Of a stretch of DNA of 64,000 nucleotides, positions 47,698-59,952 are shown in pieces. The translations under genes and the position numbers were made by a program. Under the pieces are notes generated by a model. The model did no database searches, was not told the origin of the DNA, and saw nothing but the letters and a program-made list of their open reading frames with translations. The first letter of the stretch is position 1. Every line of letters starts with the position of its first letter. Source of the stretch: Nigrospora sphaerica (taxonomy: Eukaryota > Ascomycota > Sordariomycetes > Amphisphaeriales > Apiosporaceae); NCBI GenBank assembly GCA_018287875.1, contig JAGVVL010000022.1, positions 2,232,001 through 2,296,000 on the forward strand, written 5' to 3'.

Positions 47698-50428
47698 CTA
47701 GCTCTTCGCCCGTCGTCTCTCAATCCGCTCGAGCTCGCGGTCGATCATCTTGAATGCCCATCCCTTCCAGAAGAGCGGATACAGGAAGGGGCGTAGGTCA
47801 AAGCGGTTGTCGTCCGGCGAGTAATCGTTGCAGTGCAGCGCCGGCGTCAGAACCGTCATTTTGTGCCGGTTGCTTTCCGCCCAGTTAGCCGCGGCCGAGC
47901 GGAAGGATCATCTGGCGCGAGCACTTACATGGCGTAGAAATGGAAAAAGCGTTTCACCTTTTCTGCCACCTGGGCTGGCTCGTAGGCGGGACCGTCGTCA
48001 TCCGGGCCACGTACGCGATCGGCGCTCCAGTCGTGAACTAGTCGCTGAAACATCCCGTACGGGCCCAGCTTATTGACTTTACGGAGTCGGCCCTGTGGGT
48101 GCGCCGGATGAGCCTCTGTCGAAACTCCAAAACGAGCAGGGCCGCAAATGGTTTTGCTCGCAACCCGCCCCGAAAAAGAAAACCAAGCGCGGGGTAATGA
48201 TGCAGGGGCACTTACGAAAACCGTCAGCTCATCATAAGACATCCCCATGTCCGCCTCGTCACTGAACAAAAAGTCGGTTAGCAATGGTTCCCCGCGCCGT
48301 ACGCTGGAGGGAGCGGGCGGCCGCACCTCTGAACATAGTCTGACGTGATGGGTTCGAGCTCCGCCGTCGGGACCGCCTCCAGGAAGTCCCGAAGGCACGG
48401 GATCCCGAAATTTCTCTCAGCCCAAGCGATGAAGCGCTTTAGGTCGGTTTTGTCAATGCTGCCAATCGGGTTGATGTCCGCGCTCGACTGCGTAGGAAGT
48501 CAGCTACCAATCCGCAGTCCACCTTGGACGTGGTTCGGCTCCAGCGGCAACATACACAGTCATACTGTATTGACGATTAGCGATCGTGTCTTCGCCAAAG
48601 CAACCCGGGACTCGGACAAACCTTGGTTAAGTACCCTCGAAGAGACTCCCCAACGTTGGCGCTGCCTAGAACCAACAGGCTACCTCCGCCTGGCCGCCCC
48701 CGGGCCGTTGGCAGTATCTGTCCAAACTCGTAGGCCGTAACCATTCGGATCCGCGCTTGCAAGCATTGCAGCGTGATGTTCTCCTGGTGGGACCCGCCGT
48801 GCACCTTGAACTTGGGCTCGAAGTCCAATGCGCTGGTGACCAAGTTCTTCTGAGCATTGTAGGCATCGTCGATGTCGAGGTCTACGTGGTAACTTCCGGT
48901 GGCTTTGGCAAGATCTTTGGCGCGCTGCCTCGTTTCATTTGAGCTCTGTTGTTTCATTCCCATGTAAATGGTCGACAGGACAGCGTTGCAAAGCTGTTGC
49001 GGTGTCTCGGGAAGAACGCCCTCGCCCTGGTACTTGGCGATCCTCTTCACGTCGGCAATGACTTCTTGGTTTCCCGCCTGGACTGCTTCCATGACGATAC
49101 GGCACATCGAGAACACGATGACGGCGGTTGCGCACGAGTCAATCCCACCACTGTGCCAGTACCCGTCAGTTTACCACTTGAACCGAACGGCGTAGTGACC
49201 GCCCAGCATTAAGACCAACCGGCCTGTTGGGGGTTCGTACCTCAGGGGAAGAAGAAAGCCGGCGGCACCACAACGTCTGAGATAATCCCACAGATAGCAC
49301 CCGCTCACAAGGGCAATCTCCTCCTCAACAGTGTGGAGGCGTGGCTTGATCGGCACGCTCGGTCGCTTCGACGTATCACAGTCATCATCTCGAGAACTGA
49401 GCTCGAATGATGTCTGGATTCGCTCGTATTTGGCATCCGACATTGCCGCCTGCAAGCCGCGCGATATAGACGACCGGTAAGCCCGAACTTCTTCAAGGTC
49501 CACCGTGGCTGTGACGACCTCGACGTCGTTAAGACTGAACTGGGAGCCCTGGGCCACAATATCCCCGTTGACGATAATCATGGCACAGCCGTCGTAGTAC
49601 AACCGATCTCCGTCACAGCCTTGCTGGTTGGCATAAAGGTAAACACCACCACATTTGCGTGTGCCTTCCGAGATGAGCTGCAGACGTCTGTCGAGCTTCT
49701 GGAGGGTGAAATGGGAGCCACTGCTGTTGGTAAAAATCTCCACGCCGTCCAGGCTCATGGCAATGTGCGGCGCCGCCGGAGTAAAGAGCTCCTCGCAAGT
49801 CTCGGCCCCGACACACGTGTCGGGCGTGGAGACGACGGCATCGCCAAAGGTGACGTGGGTGGCACCCTGGATCTCCTGCAGCATGCGCGGCAAGTGATAC
49901 TGTTCGACCTTGCGCGGCGACAACCAAGGCGTGAAGTGGCGCATCTCCCGGTAATTGCCGTCGTTGGCAAGCCACATTTTGGGCCGGATGGTGAGGATCT
50001 TCCCGTCGAGGCAGATTACACGACAGTTGAAGCGCTGGTTACGGTGCTGGATGGGCATGCCGATGTCCAGCAGAATGCCATGACAGCTCTCGTCGAGCAG
50101 GATCTGGCGGAGCATCTCCAGCGAGTGCAAGAAGGTGTCCTGCTCCAGGAAGTGGTCGAGGCAGCCATAGCCGCACACCTCGAGTTCGGGGCCTACGCGG
50201 AGACGCGCGCCAGCGGCTTTGGCCTTCTGAATACTCTCAATGATGCGCTTGGTGTTTCCATCGAACTGCAGGGCGGTTCCGGTTGTGTCAGCGCCGTCCT
50301 GGCTGATAGGTGACGAACCACGAGCTGAGCATCATTGGGGAAACACGCGCAAGAAAAACAGTGGCAGAACTTACGTCAAGTGCCCACTGGTTGAGCGAAC
50401 AAGTCGCAACCGTCACAAGGTGTCCCAT
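47698..50428 (-). CDS. qns1: glutamine-dependent NAD+ synthetase
   Basis: Amidates nicotinic acid adenine dinucleotide to NAD+, using ammonia from its own glutaminase domain. Eight exons on the complement, 5' to 3': 50375..50428, 49241..50265, 48622..49150, 48556..48564, 48327..48487, 48216..48261, 47929..48092, 47698..47872; 720 residues, matching the yeast enzyme. The nitrilase-type glutaminase (about 1-300) shows its Glu-Lys-Cys triad in [28 protein letters not shown] and [11 protein letters not shown]. The synthetase part has the pyrophosphate loop [12 protein letters not shown] at about 360, then [18 protein letters not shown], microexon YDC and [19 protein letters not shown]. Introns are 109, 90, 57, 68, 65, 123 and 56 nt. 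Divergent from mkt1 across 2 kb. Confidence 0.96.
48556..48564 (-). other. qns1: 9-nt coding microexon of qns1 (Tyr-Asp-Cys)
   Basis: TATGACTGT lies between an upstream intron ending AATACAG and a downstream intron starting GTATGT. It supplies the YDC of the family-wide motif LTKYDCSSADINP. Skipping it is frame-neutral but deletes those three residues. Confidence 0.9.
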
Positions 50429-51064
50429 AACGCCGATAAGCCCTGCTTCTTTAAATTGGCGGCTTTAAAGCAGAGTACGTCGAAGGCGATGCTGTACTGG
50501 AACAGATAAACCCCAGAAGAAGGGAGTACGGCGGAAAGACGCGGTCGTAGGTCGATCCCCGGTGTGGTAGCACGTCCAACACTGGAGTATCCAAAGAGGA
50601 GACGTGTGGATGCCCTTGATCAACAGTGGGGACATGCATGCAATAAGAAACGAGGCCCGAAAAGGTGCAGAAAATGAGGGTGTACTGAAGTAACAGAAAC
50701 ACCTCCTTACTATGAAGGAGGCATGAATCTGTTGCTGCCCTTCCTGGCTACGAAATCAGAATAGGCATCTTCTGTTGATCAAGGCCTAGAGCATGTGACC
50801 CTGGAAGGCGACCTGCAAAAAACGTGACTCACTCCACCTAAAACACCAAGTGCTCAATGTGCAGTCAACTAACACCCAGACACCCAGTCTTTAAGACCTT
50901 TCTATGTCGACCTAGAATGAGCGCCTTATCTCATTAACCAGAGTCTGGGGATGAAGATACCTAGCTTCTTAAGCGCGTTTCTATTAACGTACCGATTTCC
51001 TATGTAGGATAGCTAGGGACATATAAAAGGGAACGCGAGAGGCTATCAAGGTGGACTGAGTCAC

Positions 51065-51076
51065 TTTTTTTTTTTT
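51065..51076. repeat. poly-T run, 12 nt
   Basis: Twelve T in a row in the AT-richer intergenic segment. Confidence 0.95.
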
Positions 51077-51485
51077 GGGTAGCCCCCCTCGCCTGGCGCC
51101 TTGCCCCGTCTTAATAGTTAAGCTGGCATTATCTCGCTGCTAACCGCATGCACTACTCAATTGAACCTAAACGAAGCTGGAGACTAAGAGAAAGGAACCT
51201 TGGTGAGCTGCCAGCTTAAGTCTACATGTAAAATGTACCAAGGGGGGAGGAGGGGGAGCAGAATAAATGGGTCACTACACTGTAAACCATTGCACTGGTG
51301 GTGAGCCAGTTCTTCTTTCCCTATCCTGGAGGGGGGCACAAGTGAGGTGCCGGCTGGCAGGTACTAAGTAGCGAGGGCGGAAACTTTTGATCCTTTCAAC
51401 CTTCCATCTCAATTTCTAGTCTAGAAAGGTGCGAGAATAGGATAACTCCCCTGGTTGGAGGCAGGGGCGACAGTTAAAAGCTTTT

Positions 51486-51496
51486 GGGGGGGGGGG
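51486..51496. repeat. poly-G run, 11 nt
   Basis: Eleven G in a row. Confidence 0.95.
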
Positions 51497-51526
51497 TTGC
51501 TAATAGTCCGGAGCTTGACACGCGAC

Positions 51527-51538
51527 TTTTTTTTTTTT
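51527..51538. repeat. poly-T run, 12 nt
   Basis: Twelve T in a row, about 450 nt from the first T run. Confidence 0.95.
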
Positions 51539-52429
51539 AACTAACGCCTGCCAGGTACATCATTGCGTTTGGCTGCGATGAAAAGCCAATGGCTGATGAG
51601 GGGAGGGGATGTTACCCGGCCGCGGGAGGAAATATGGTGTTCGCAGGAAGGACTTCAAACAAGCAGGGGCAGTCACAGAGTGTCGAAAATAGCAGACGCC
51701 GCCACATCAGTTCGCGTGTGTACGTCCCGTGCGAGAGAGACATACCTAGGCCGTCAAACATCCGTCGTCCACGGCCTCGAGGGGACTAATCGGTGACGAT
51801 GCTTGCTGGGGCCAAATCCAATGGCCCCATGTCATCCCATCACTATGGAACGTACCTGGGCACGTAAGTAACGACTGACGTGACAGGAAGGGTTGTAGGT
51901 AATGTAAAACAGGTACCTGACTAGCAGCTGGAGCCTAAGTACAAAGAGTCAGTAGGTATTGAACATGGCGGAAGGAGCAGAGCAGGGGTCAGGCAACCAA
52001 CCACCAGATCCGGAACCAAGCCGACTTGAGAGTACAACAACATGTACCTACAACCTCCACTCCGGCGACACAGGGTCCCGTCCCTCCCTCCTTCTCGTGT
52101 CTCGCGCCAGCGTGTGTGTTATTTGATTGATCCCGTTGCCAGACTCGGCCTGTTTCTCGATGGTTTCTTTTGGAGGTTGAGCTCCACGCCGCCCTTTGGG
52201 TTGTTTTGTCGTTAGATTGGCCAGCATCGCGAGCCGTATCCTTCGTTCGCAATTCCCGCCCACGACAGGCGGTCCATCCCACTACAGAACACACCCGCTT
52301 GACCCAGGCCGCCTGCTGCCCCATACCAAAGAGCTCCCATCCCTCACCCTCACCCACGCCCTCGCCAGCTCCCGACCTCGCACCACCCGACCCGGCTGCA
52401 GCATTACTCCCTGGATTACAGCCAGCAAC

Positions 52430-55086
52430 ATGGCCTCCAAAGCGCCGCCCTGTAAGTCCATCGCCGTCCTCCTGTCTGCTTCCTGGGCCCGCTGTGGTCG
52501 CCGCGTGGATCCCGCACCTCGGCCCGCGAGCTCTCGCGGTGCGCGCACCCACACGACGGGGACCGCCACCATGTGCAGCTGCGCTCCCGCAGGCGAAGAA
52601 GGAATTGGGCTCAGTCGGCGCCGGCCTGGGCTGTGGCCATGGCCTGGCGCTTTTCGTCTCGACTTGAAGATGCACAGAGCCTCACGCTTGCGCCCGCGCC
52701 TTCTCGTGCCGTCCAGCCCTACCGGACGGAGGCGTGTCCGTTGTGGCCACGACTTGCTAACGCCTCCGTACAGGTTCGGTCATATACGACGACCAGTGGA
52801 TCAACGACCAGGTCCAGTAGGTGCCCGGCCTTTCCCGTTGCTTCGCGGTGCTAAGCTGACCCCGCGGCGCGTTCCAGATCCGCCGACGTAACCCAGCTCC
52901 AAGACACCGCCATCGCTGTCGATGCTGCCTACTACATCCAGCTTTTCCTCGACAACATCCCTTACCACGAACCCCTCCTCCCCGCGCTCGGCGGTCTTAC
53001 GGGCATTGAGAGCCACATCGACAATGACCTCGATTGCTGGCTGGCGAACGAGACGACCCCGTTCTTCATCTTCAGCGGTCAGTCCGTCGTGGGGCAAGAT
53101 GAAGTCACGATGCAGAGGGGCAAGCAGGCCAATTCTGGGACCGACAAAGCATGGGGACTATACTTCAGGAGCGAAGCGAACGAAGCCGTGAGCGCCTTCG
53201 GCACAGCGCGGGGCGCCTTCTCAGTCCAGAACCTGTTCCCCATGCTGCAGCGTCTCCTGAAGAAGCGGAACCTCCACTTCCTGGTGCCACCCTTCAATGC
53301 CTGCGCGCAGATGGCCTACTTCGACATGATCGAGTCGGAGCAGTGCTCAGCCGTCATGGGGCCTCATGAGCTTCTCCTGTATCCCATCAAGGACTTTGTA
53401 TTGCGCTCCATCGACTGGGAACATGGCAAGTTCAGCTTTTTGTCCAAACGAGGCGTTATCAAGAACCTCAATGTCAGCGAGGCTATGTTCGTGGACGCCA
53501 TGTTGATGACGGGCACCGAGTTTCTGCCGCCCTTTCCGCCGCTTCAAGACAGCACCATCACAACGCGCCAGCCTTTCACCGTGATGGATGCTGTCAACAT
53601 GCTGCGCACCTCGGACAAGGCCGTGGCCAACGCCTGTGCCTCCTTCAGCGACATTCTTCAGGCCAAAGACCCCAACTGGCTGAAGAAGTACCACAAGGCT
53701 CGCATGACCATGGATCACTTCATCTACATTAGTGAGGACGGCGAGATCAAGGTACACAATTACGACACCTTGACCAAAGACAACTACGAGTATCTCGGCT
53801 ACCAGCTGCCTGCCGAGTTGTTCCATTACCTCAACACGGGCCTCATTGGCGCGCGCGTGCCCGGCTGGGTCTCACATGGCCAGATCGTCGTGCACCCTAC
53901 CCTGGATGGTGTCGCTTCGCCCGAGTATAAGAAGCTGATCACCACCCAGCTGATGCCCGTGCGGGAGCAGGCCATCGGCCTCATTATGCCGCGGCTCAAC
54001 CGGGGCATTCAGTTCAAGCCCGTTGCCGTCAAGGTGTGGTTTGACGAGAAGTATTCGCACTCCATCGAGTACCGCGCCGGTGGCAATCGCGCCATCGAGC
54101 AGGCCAATACGTGGAACGTCGAGGAGAGCACGGTCAAGAAGTTCTTCGCCGACGCCCAGCACGGCTCGGTGCTGTTCGAAGTAGCTGCCCTGCAGAACCC
54201 CGACTTTGCTAAGGCCACAATCAGCAGGCAGAAAATCAAGGGTATCGATACGGCCGACATGGTTGCGTCTTTGAGTATCTGGCGCTTCCTCCACCTGCGA
54301 GGCTATGTTGATGACAACCACAAGCTGACTATCTGGGGCGAAGCCCTCGCTAAGTCGCTTGACGCGATTTCGGTGGTGGCTAAGGAGAACCCCGACGACA
54401 AGCTTCCCGAGTCAGTCCTGCTCGCCTACGAGCTGCTCCGTTCGGACTTGTTACACACGCGCAACCAACATCCGGAACTTAACGGGTTGCCGATGAACGG
54501 TAGCGAGGAGGACAAGGCCAGCTTGCTACTCATCAGTCGGTGCTCAATCCTGCTGAAGCTGCACCACGAAACCAATGGTTACACGGGCCCGCTCAGCAAG
54601 AATTTCCTCCACTTCCGCTCCCTAAGCTCATCGATACGCGAGGCCAACCGTGATCTCGTTGAGGCCATTGTGGCGTCCATGCTGCTTCACGGCCAGGGCA
54701 AGAAGCAGCGCGAGGATTATCTGTCCATTGGCCAGAGGTAAAGCTCACGATGCGACGCCGTTCATACTTATGCACCCTTGCTAACGTTGTGGCGAAACAG
54801 ACTCCCCTTCCTCAACGATACGGATGTAGCACTCGCCATCGCCATCAAGACGCTCCTGGACGACATTCAACCTACGGACACACCTGAGCAAAAGGAGACG
54901 AAGTGCGCTGAGTTCCCCAAGAAATACGTGCCTTACGCCACCGATCTCCCCAAAGACATTGGAATCGCCAAGGCCTTCTTTGCGGCGCTGCATGGCGGCG
55001 TCAAGACGCTGGGCAACGAGCAGGTCTCGGCTAATGACCGCAAGTCCTGGGATCACGCGGCCCAGTACCTGAAGGCCAGAAGCTAA
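52430..55086 (+). CDS. mkt1: Mkt1 post-transcriptional regulator (XPG-like)
   Basis: Cytoplasmic partner of Pbp1/ataxin-2 that in yeast acts on mRNA stability and translation. Exons 52430..52451, 52774..52816, 52878..54737 and 54801..55086 give 736 residues. The 5' end is pieced from small exons: MASKAPP, then CSVIYDDQWINDQVQ, then SADVTQLQDTAIAVDAAYYI. The XPG/PIN-like N-domain keeps VDAAYYIQLFLD, PFFIFSGQSVVGQDE and LVPPFNACAQMAYFDMIESE. The acidic I-region looks non-catalytic, as in Mkt1. MKT1_N and MKT1_C regions follow (YGLTIWG-type segment HKLTIWGEALAKSL; SKNFLHFRSLSSSIREANRD). The 322-nt first intron is long, so the very N-terminus is the least certain part. Convergent with the Raf2-like gene. 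Confidence 0.9.
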
Positions 55087-56186
55087 GGGCTTTGTGAGAA
55101 TTCCGGGCGAGGCGGGTTGCCCATAGCGACGCCTAATGAGAAATGGGCTAGCGAGACAAGCGGCTGTGGGTGTCGCGGCTGGGCACGCCGGCGTCGAGTT
55201 GTGAAGCATTGTGCAAGGGGCGTGGCGTTACAGCGAAATGGGAAAAGCCAGACATTTCTAAAGATTCAACTTCATCACCTGCTGGCCCTATAGTTATAGC
55301 AAGTCGGCTTTGCGGGGTGGCATGTACTCCAGCGAGCTGATTAGCATCATGAGCAGGCTGTCCTTTCATCATGAGCGGATTCGCCCTCTACCACGAGCAG
55401 AGAGACAGCTGAGAGAGGGAGGGGGAAATACCCAACAGTCCTGCACCGTGTCCTTGAACAGCGTGAAAATCGTCGAAGGCCAACTAGGCGGAAGAGGAGA
55501 AGAGGTACGACAGTTAAAAAGCAAGACCGAGGCTTTGTCGATGCAGGAGCCACGTCTGCGAATCGTGAACGACCAATCTTGAACTGATGACTGCTCAGGG
55601 TTAAGGCTGGCCATTATCGGCTTCCTAGGCATTCTCTTACGCTTTCTTATACTAATCCGTGTGGAACTCAGTGGCATGGTCAAGCCAACGGCTGTGCGAA
55701 GAATTGTGTACCGCGACGGATGTCTGCAATACGGCGGCTACACCTCGGGGCACAACCACTGTAAAAGCCGGCTGGGCAAAGCACTTCCGGGGGCACCCGA
55801 GACGCGGGCCGGGCGGGCGAAAGCGGGCGTTGTCATCGAATGCCGACATTTCTCCCACTCCCCAAGAACTAGTCGTCCCCGTCGTTCCCGCCTCCCCCGG
55901 GCCGTGAAATGCAAATGTCGAAAATACCGCTGCGGGATCATGTGAGCTATCGAACCCTTCTTCCGCCCTGTTCTTGTCGCAGGCCCGTGAGAAACGCCGA
56001 AATAAAGAGGCAGCGAAGCCTGCCTCCCAATGCGAGGGCCGCTGTTCTTGCGGCCAAGGTATCATGCGTGTCAGAATACGTGACGAAGAAAAGAAAAGAA
56101 AACCGTGGCCGACCGATCTGACAGCAGCGTCGTTGGCCTTATTAACCGCCAGTCTGTGTGGTTTCGTGCACACGCGGGTATATGAT
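55087..56186. other. convergent intergenic region mkt1 / Raf2-like
   Basis: 1.1 kb between converging 3' ends. A 249-codon minus-strand frame at 55652..56401 overlaps the end of the Raf2-like gene and gives a low-quality Ser/Arg-rich translation; I do not accept it. Confidence 0.5.
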
Positions 56187-58771
56187 TTACACGAGTACTG
56201 AGCGCTTGATGGGCTCGGGAACGTCGCGACCGTTGATAGTGACGGGCTTTGCGCCTGCCTGGCGAATTTTCTCGAGCAGATGACTGGGATGCTTGTTAGA
56301 AGGTTGTTCAGGTGGGGATAGGAACGCATCGCGTTGAGTGAATGAGAATTGAACGAGAATGGCGTGCCATGGTTGGCGTAGAAAGGTATAGAACAAAGCA
56401 TGTGGTGTTCTCATAGACAGGTGCAGAGAGATTAGACCCGCGAGAGATCGTCGTCCGACAGAGAGGGGGCGCCGTCGAGACGATGTTTGAGGGCGAAGTG
56501 TATGTGAAGGCGTGGCGATGCAGGAACCAAAGGGGCACCGCGCAAGCTCGCGGTGTTCAAAAGGAGCACCCGTAATCTGGAACACACCGAGCCTGGGTCC
56601 AGGTCTCCCGAGTGTCCAGGGCGGCCCGCGGTGTAGGTTTAGCGGGGCAGAGAGTAGTGAGCAAGAACGAGAATGAGAAAAGGAGGAAACAAAGCATACT
56701 TAATAGGCATGTGGCCGCGCGCCCCCTCCTGCATGGCGAGGTTGATTTGGCTGAGCTCCCGCTCCTTGGCCTCGTCGTCGGCCGCCTGCTCATGCGCCTC
56801 AAAGTGCTGGCGGATGAGCTCTTGACCCTCCTCCTCGTCGGCAGCGCGGACCAGGTATTCGCAGTCGTCCTCGGCACACGCCCACGTGTTGTTCGGTCCC
56901 ACCGGGTACGTCGTGGGCATCTTCTCGGCACGGATCGCTAGTCTGGTCAGCGGTACCAGATTCTCACTTCCCTCGTCGCTCTCGCCATCCTCCGAGGTTG
57001 TATCGCCAATTTGCTCTTCGGTTTCTTCATCAGTGAAGAATGCTGATGTCTTGGCCGTCTTCTTGCGAGGCATGTGCCCAATACCCACCAACTCCTCATC
57101 GTCGCTCCCGAGGTTGCGTGCCCGCTTCTTTCCGCTGAGGGACGGGCGCAAACCTGCGGCTTTGGGGGCCGGCCGGCCGTTTCTGACGGGTGTTTTGCCG
57201 CTGCCGCTGCGCATAGTAACCCCCTTGCTGCCCTTCGCGCGTCCGGATTTTTCCGGTCCTTTGTGACGTCGGGAGAGACCTAGTATTTCCTGTTCGGTAA
57301 TGGTCTCGAACTTGGGCGTCTGTTCCGTCGTCTTGGCCCACTTGTAGAGCGCGCTGCCATGCCACTCGGGGCCCAGGCTAGCGACCAGATCCTTCGCGAA
57401 GTAGCTGAGCACTTCGGCCTTGGACGCGTAGTATTTGATAGTGCAGGCCATGTACACCTTCGACTGCCAAGCACTAGGTGTTATGGCGTCTGGGTGCTTC
57501 TTGCCTTTGCCTTGGGCAAGGTCGTCAAGCACCTTGGCGCGCTCGTGGTTCAGGACTTCGAGAAGACATGCAAGACCAGGCGCCGTGGCTCCGGGCGTAG
57601 GCGTGGAAGTGAATGCCGAAGCCAAAGGGCCGAAGGGCGTGGCCGGGACGGAGCTGCGGGGCCGCAACGGCACTTCGGTCATCAGGTCACGCATCTCCAC
57701 GTCAGCAGAATCTGTATCCTGCGGCCCTTCAGAGGAAGACTTGCGCTTGCTCCGGGACGATCTGGTGCGCGAACCACGCTGATCATCGCTTGTGACTTCG
57801 GCATTACTCGACTCTGGGTTTTGCGTGCCCCGCAAGCTTCGTTGCACCGACGTTCTTTGTACGGCCTTGCCCTTGCCCTTCACATCCGTCTTCTTAACGC
57901 TGACCGGCTTTTGGCGTCGCTCGGGCACGGCCGTCGCTGGCGCTGTATGCTCACCGGCAGCGGCTAGGGTGCGTTTCGCTTCTAGCTGCTCTGCAACCTC
58001 TCGGGCTTCGGTCTTGAGCCAGCTGCGGAATTGGCTGTCCTCGGGGCTCTGCGACATGAGAAACGCAGCATGATCTCTGCATCTCTGCGTGACCTCCTCG
58101 TACGTAGCACCATCCCCGACTTCCACAGCGTACTTCAAAAACACTTCCTCGAGAGGCAAGGTAACGTCGGCGATGCTATATCGCTTCTTCTTGTTCTGTT
58201 TCTTGAGCCGCGCCAGCTCTTCTTCGTATTGGTCATTGATCTTGTAGTGGAGTTGTATGGCTTGGAACATGGAAGCTGCGATGGCGCTATATTTCTCCGA
58301 GGCCTCCAGCTCGAACCAGCCCGTTTCCCCCGAGGCCCAGACGACGGGGATGTCGTCGGCCTTAAGGCCAATGGAGAAGGATGTGTTGTTGCGGATCTCG
58401 ATAGGCGCATACCTGGATTTGGCGCTGCTTTTCTGCACTGTGTACCTGTTGTCAATCCCCGTGGTGGTCGGGCCGAGGGCGGAAAGCTTACTGTAGGCGT
58501 CCTGATCCGACTCAATATCGAGCCGGCCGCGAATGGTGAAGGGGCCCTGGGTGTCCACATTGAGCAGGCTGGCCATGTCGCCGTCCTTGTTGTAGACGGT
58601 GGCGTCGACTAGCATGAAGCAGGGCCAGTCGTTTACGTCGGATCCGGGAGACACGGGCTTGAGAACATTGGTCTCTTTACGGTACCGCACGGTATTTTCG
58701 TTGACGCTCTGAACGGTTGAGTCCGAGCCTCTTCGGCCCCGTCGCCGATCGGCCATGAGAGAAGTCAGCAT
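56187..58771 (-). CDS. RFTS-domain protein, Raf2/Dos2-like candidate
   Basis: Exons complement(56700..58771) and complement(56187..56283) give 722 residues. The ATG at 58771 is the first in frame and has a good context (CACCATGC); a second ATG follows five codons later. Residues about 35-200 resemble the replication-foci (RFTS/DNMT1-RFD) domain: DWPCFMLVDATVYNKDGDMA, then GPFTIRGRLDIESDQD and PVVWASGETGWFELEASEKY. A basic/acidic low-complexity middle follows. Near the C-terminus a single zinc-finger-like motif WACAEDDCEYLV..IRQHFEAH lies at about residue 630, then the exon-2 tail HLLEKIRQAGAKPVTING. There is no methyltransferase domain, so it is not DNMT1/DIM-2. An RFTS domain plus a C-terminal finger is the layout of S. 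pombe Raf2, a subunit of the H3K9 methyltransferase complex; that role is inference. The 416-nt intron is unusually long. Confidence 0.75.
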
Positions 58772-59952
58772 GGTGGAGAGCGTGCCGCATGCGCGTGGGC
58801 GGACGGGGATCGAGTCAGGCCGTAGACGAAGGCAAGGTGGCGGTGGAAAGGAGGATAGAAGACGGTTCCATAGGCTGGAGCTCGTCGCGTCGGCGCCTTT
58901 CCACAAGGGAGCAGCTGGAGCCTTATGGCCCGGGGGCAGGTCAGTGGGTTAGGAGGCGAATAAGGTATAGACCTGGGTGTCCGCAGGCTCGCATGGATGT
59001 TTCGTTCCTCCACAGCTAGTTGATTGAGAGTCCTGATTTGATGCGATTGTACGTTGTTGTAGGCGGCTGGGTGCTCGACCGGTGCTCACGTGTTGTTGCT
59101 GGAGAATGGAATGCAACGAGGGGCACTTGCAGTAATAATGTGCCTTGAAATGTTTTCGGTAGGTAGGCACGAACATATGAGAGCCGCTGCAGCGGCGGTA
59201 TTTGGCTGTACACGATGATAAGTGTCCGTCTGTCGCGACGCGATGGCAATCGATAATGGGACGAGTTCCACTTTGAAACGAGGTAGTGAGTTGCGGGTTT
59301 TGACCGTCGTCACGGCGGATTAGACCGGTTTTCGGGGCTGCCAGCTTTATGGACTTTTAGGATACGGAGGGGCAGGTAGTACTAAGCCATGCACGTGCAG
59401 CAGTTACACCAGCAATTACACCAGTAAGAATAGCACAACCCAGCTGGGCCAGTAGAACAGCAATAGGATCAATAGCAGGAATAGTACATAAGTTACAATA
59501 CTTAAGCCACACCGACTATTGGACTATTGCCACAAGCTATTTCCTCGTAAGCACCAGACGCGAATGTATTCAAAGTGCACTAGCTTTGACGTCCGAGCCA
59601 AGCTTTGTTCCATCATCAACCCAGTCCCGGTATATAATGTTAGAAATGGAAAACGCTAAGTCGTTCACATGCGCCTATTCGTCCGAATCACTACTTTCGC
59701 GCACACAATAGCAGACTGGACGGTTCACGTTTTACTTGGATGACCCAGACTCTACCACCAACGCCTAGCTAATGCAGTTCAGTGCCCCCCTCCCATCTCG
59801 GGGCAGATCCGACCCCAAGATCGGGTGCGCGCCAAATCGGGCCACACCATGTCGTGTGCGGCCCCCTATCTTGGTTGATTGCGTCTCTGCTGACAAGGTT
59901 TTTGACCTTCTCGCGGCAGAAACTTGCTACAGCGCCCTCTAAAATTCACGCT
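58772..59952. other. intergenic region Raf2-like promoter / pus4 3' flank
   Basis: 1.2 kb. It includes an AT-richer CAG/AATAG-rich patch at 59395..59500 with a 12-nt tandem repeat. No gene seen. Confidence 0.5.
59404..59427. repeat. two tandem copies of TTACACCAG(C/T)AA
   Basis: TTACACCAGCAA directly followed by TTACACCAGTAA. Confidence 0.85.

Larger units (their letters stand above)
50429..52429. other. divergent intergenic region qns1 / mkt1
   Basis: 2.0 kb. The central part (50,700-51,550) is AT-richer. It holds a short hairpin at 50702..50721 (CCTCCTT / AAGGAGG, 6-nt loop), a TATA-like ATATAAAAGG at 51021, two 12-nt T runs and an 11-nt G run. The right third is the likely mkt1 promoter. 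No coding potential seen. Confidence 0.5.

Noticed and set aside
49621..50313. 230-codon plus-strand frame over qns1
   Set aside because: Antisense of the glutaminase domain.
50702..50721. Hairpin CCTCCTT/AAGGAGG as a terminator or transposon end
   Set aside because: Seven-bp stem only, no partner repeat nearby and no reason for such a terminator in a fungal nuclear genome.
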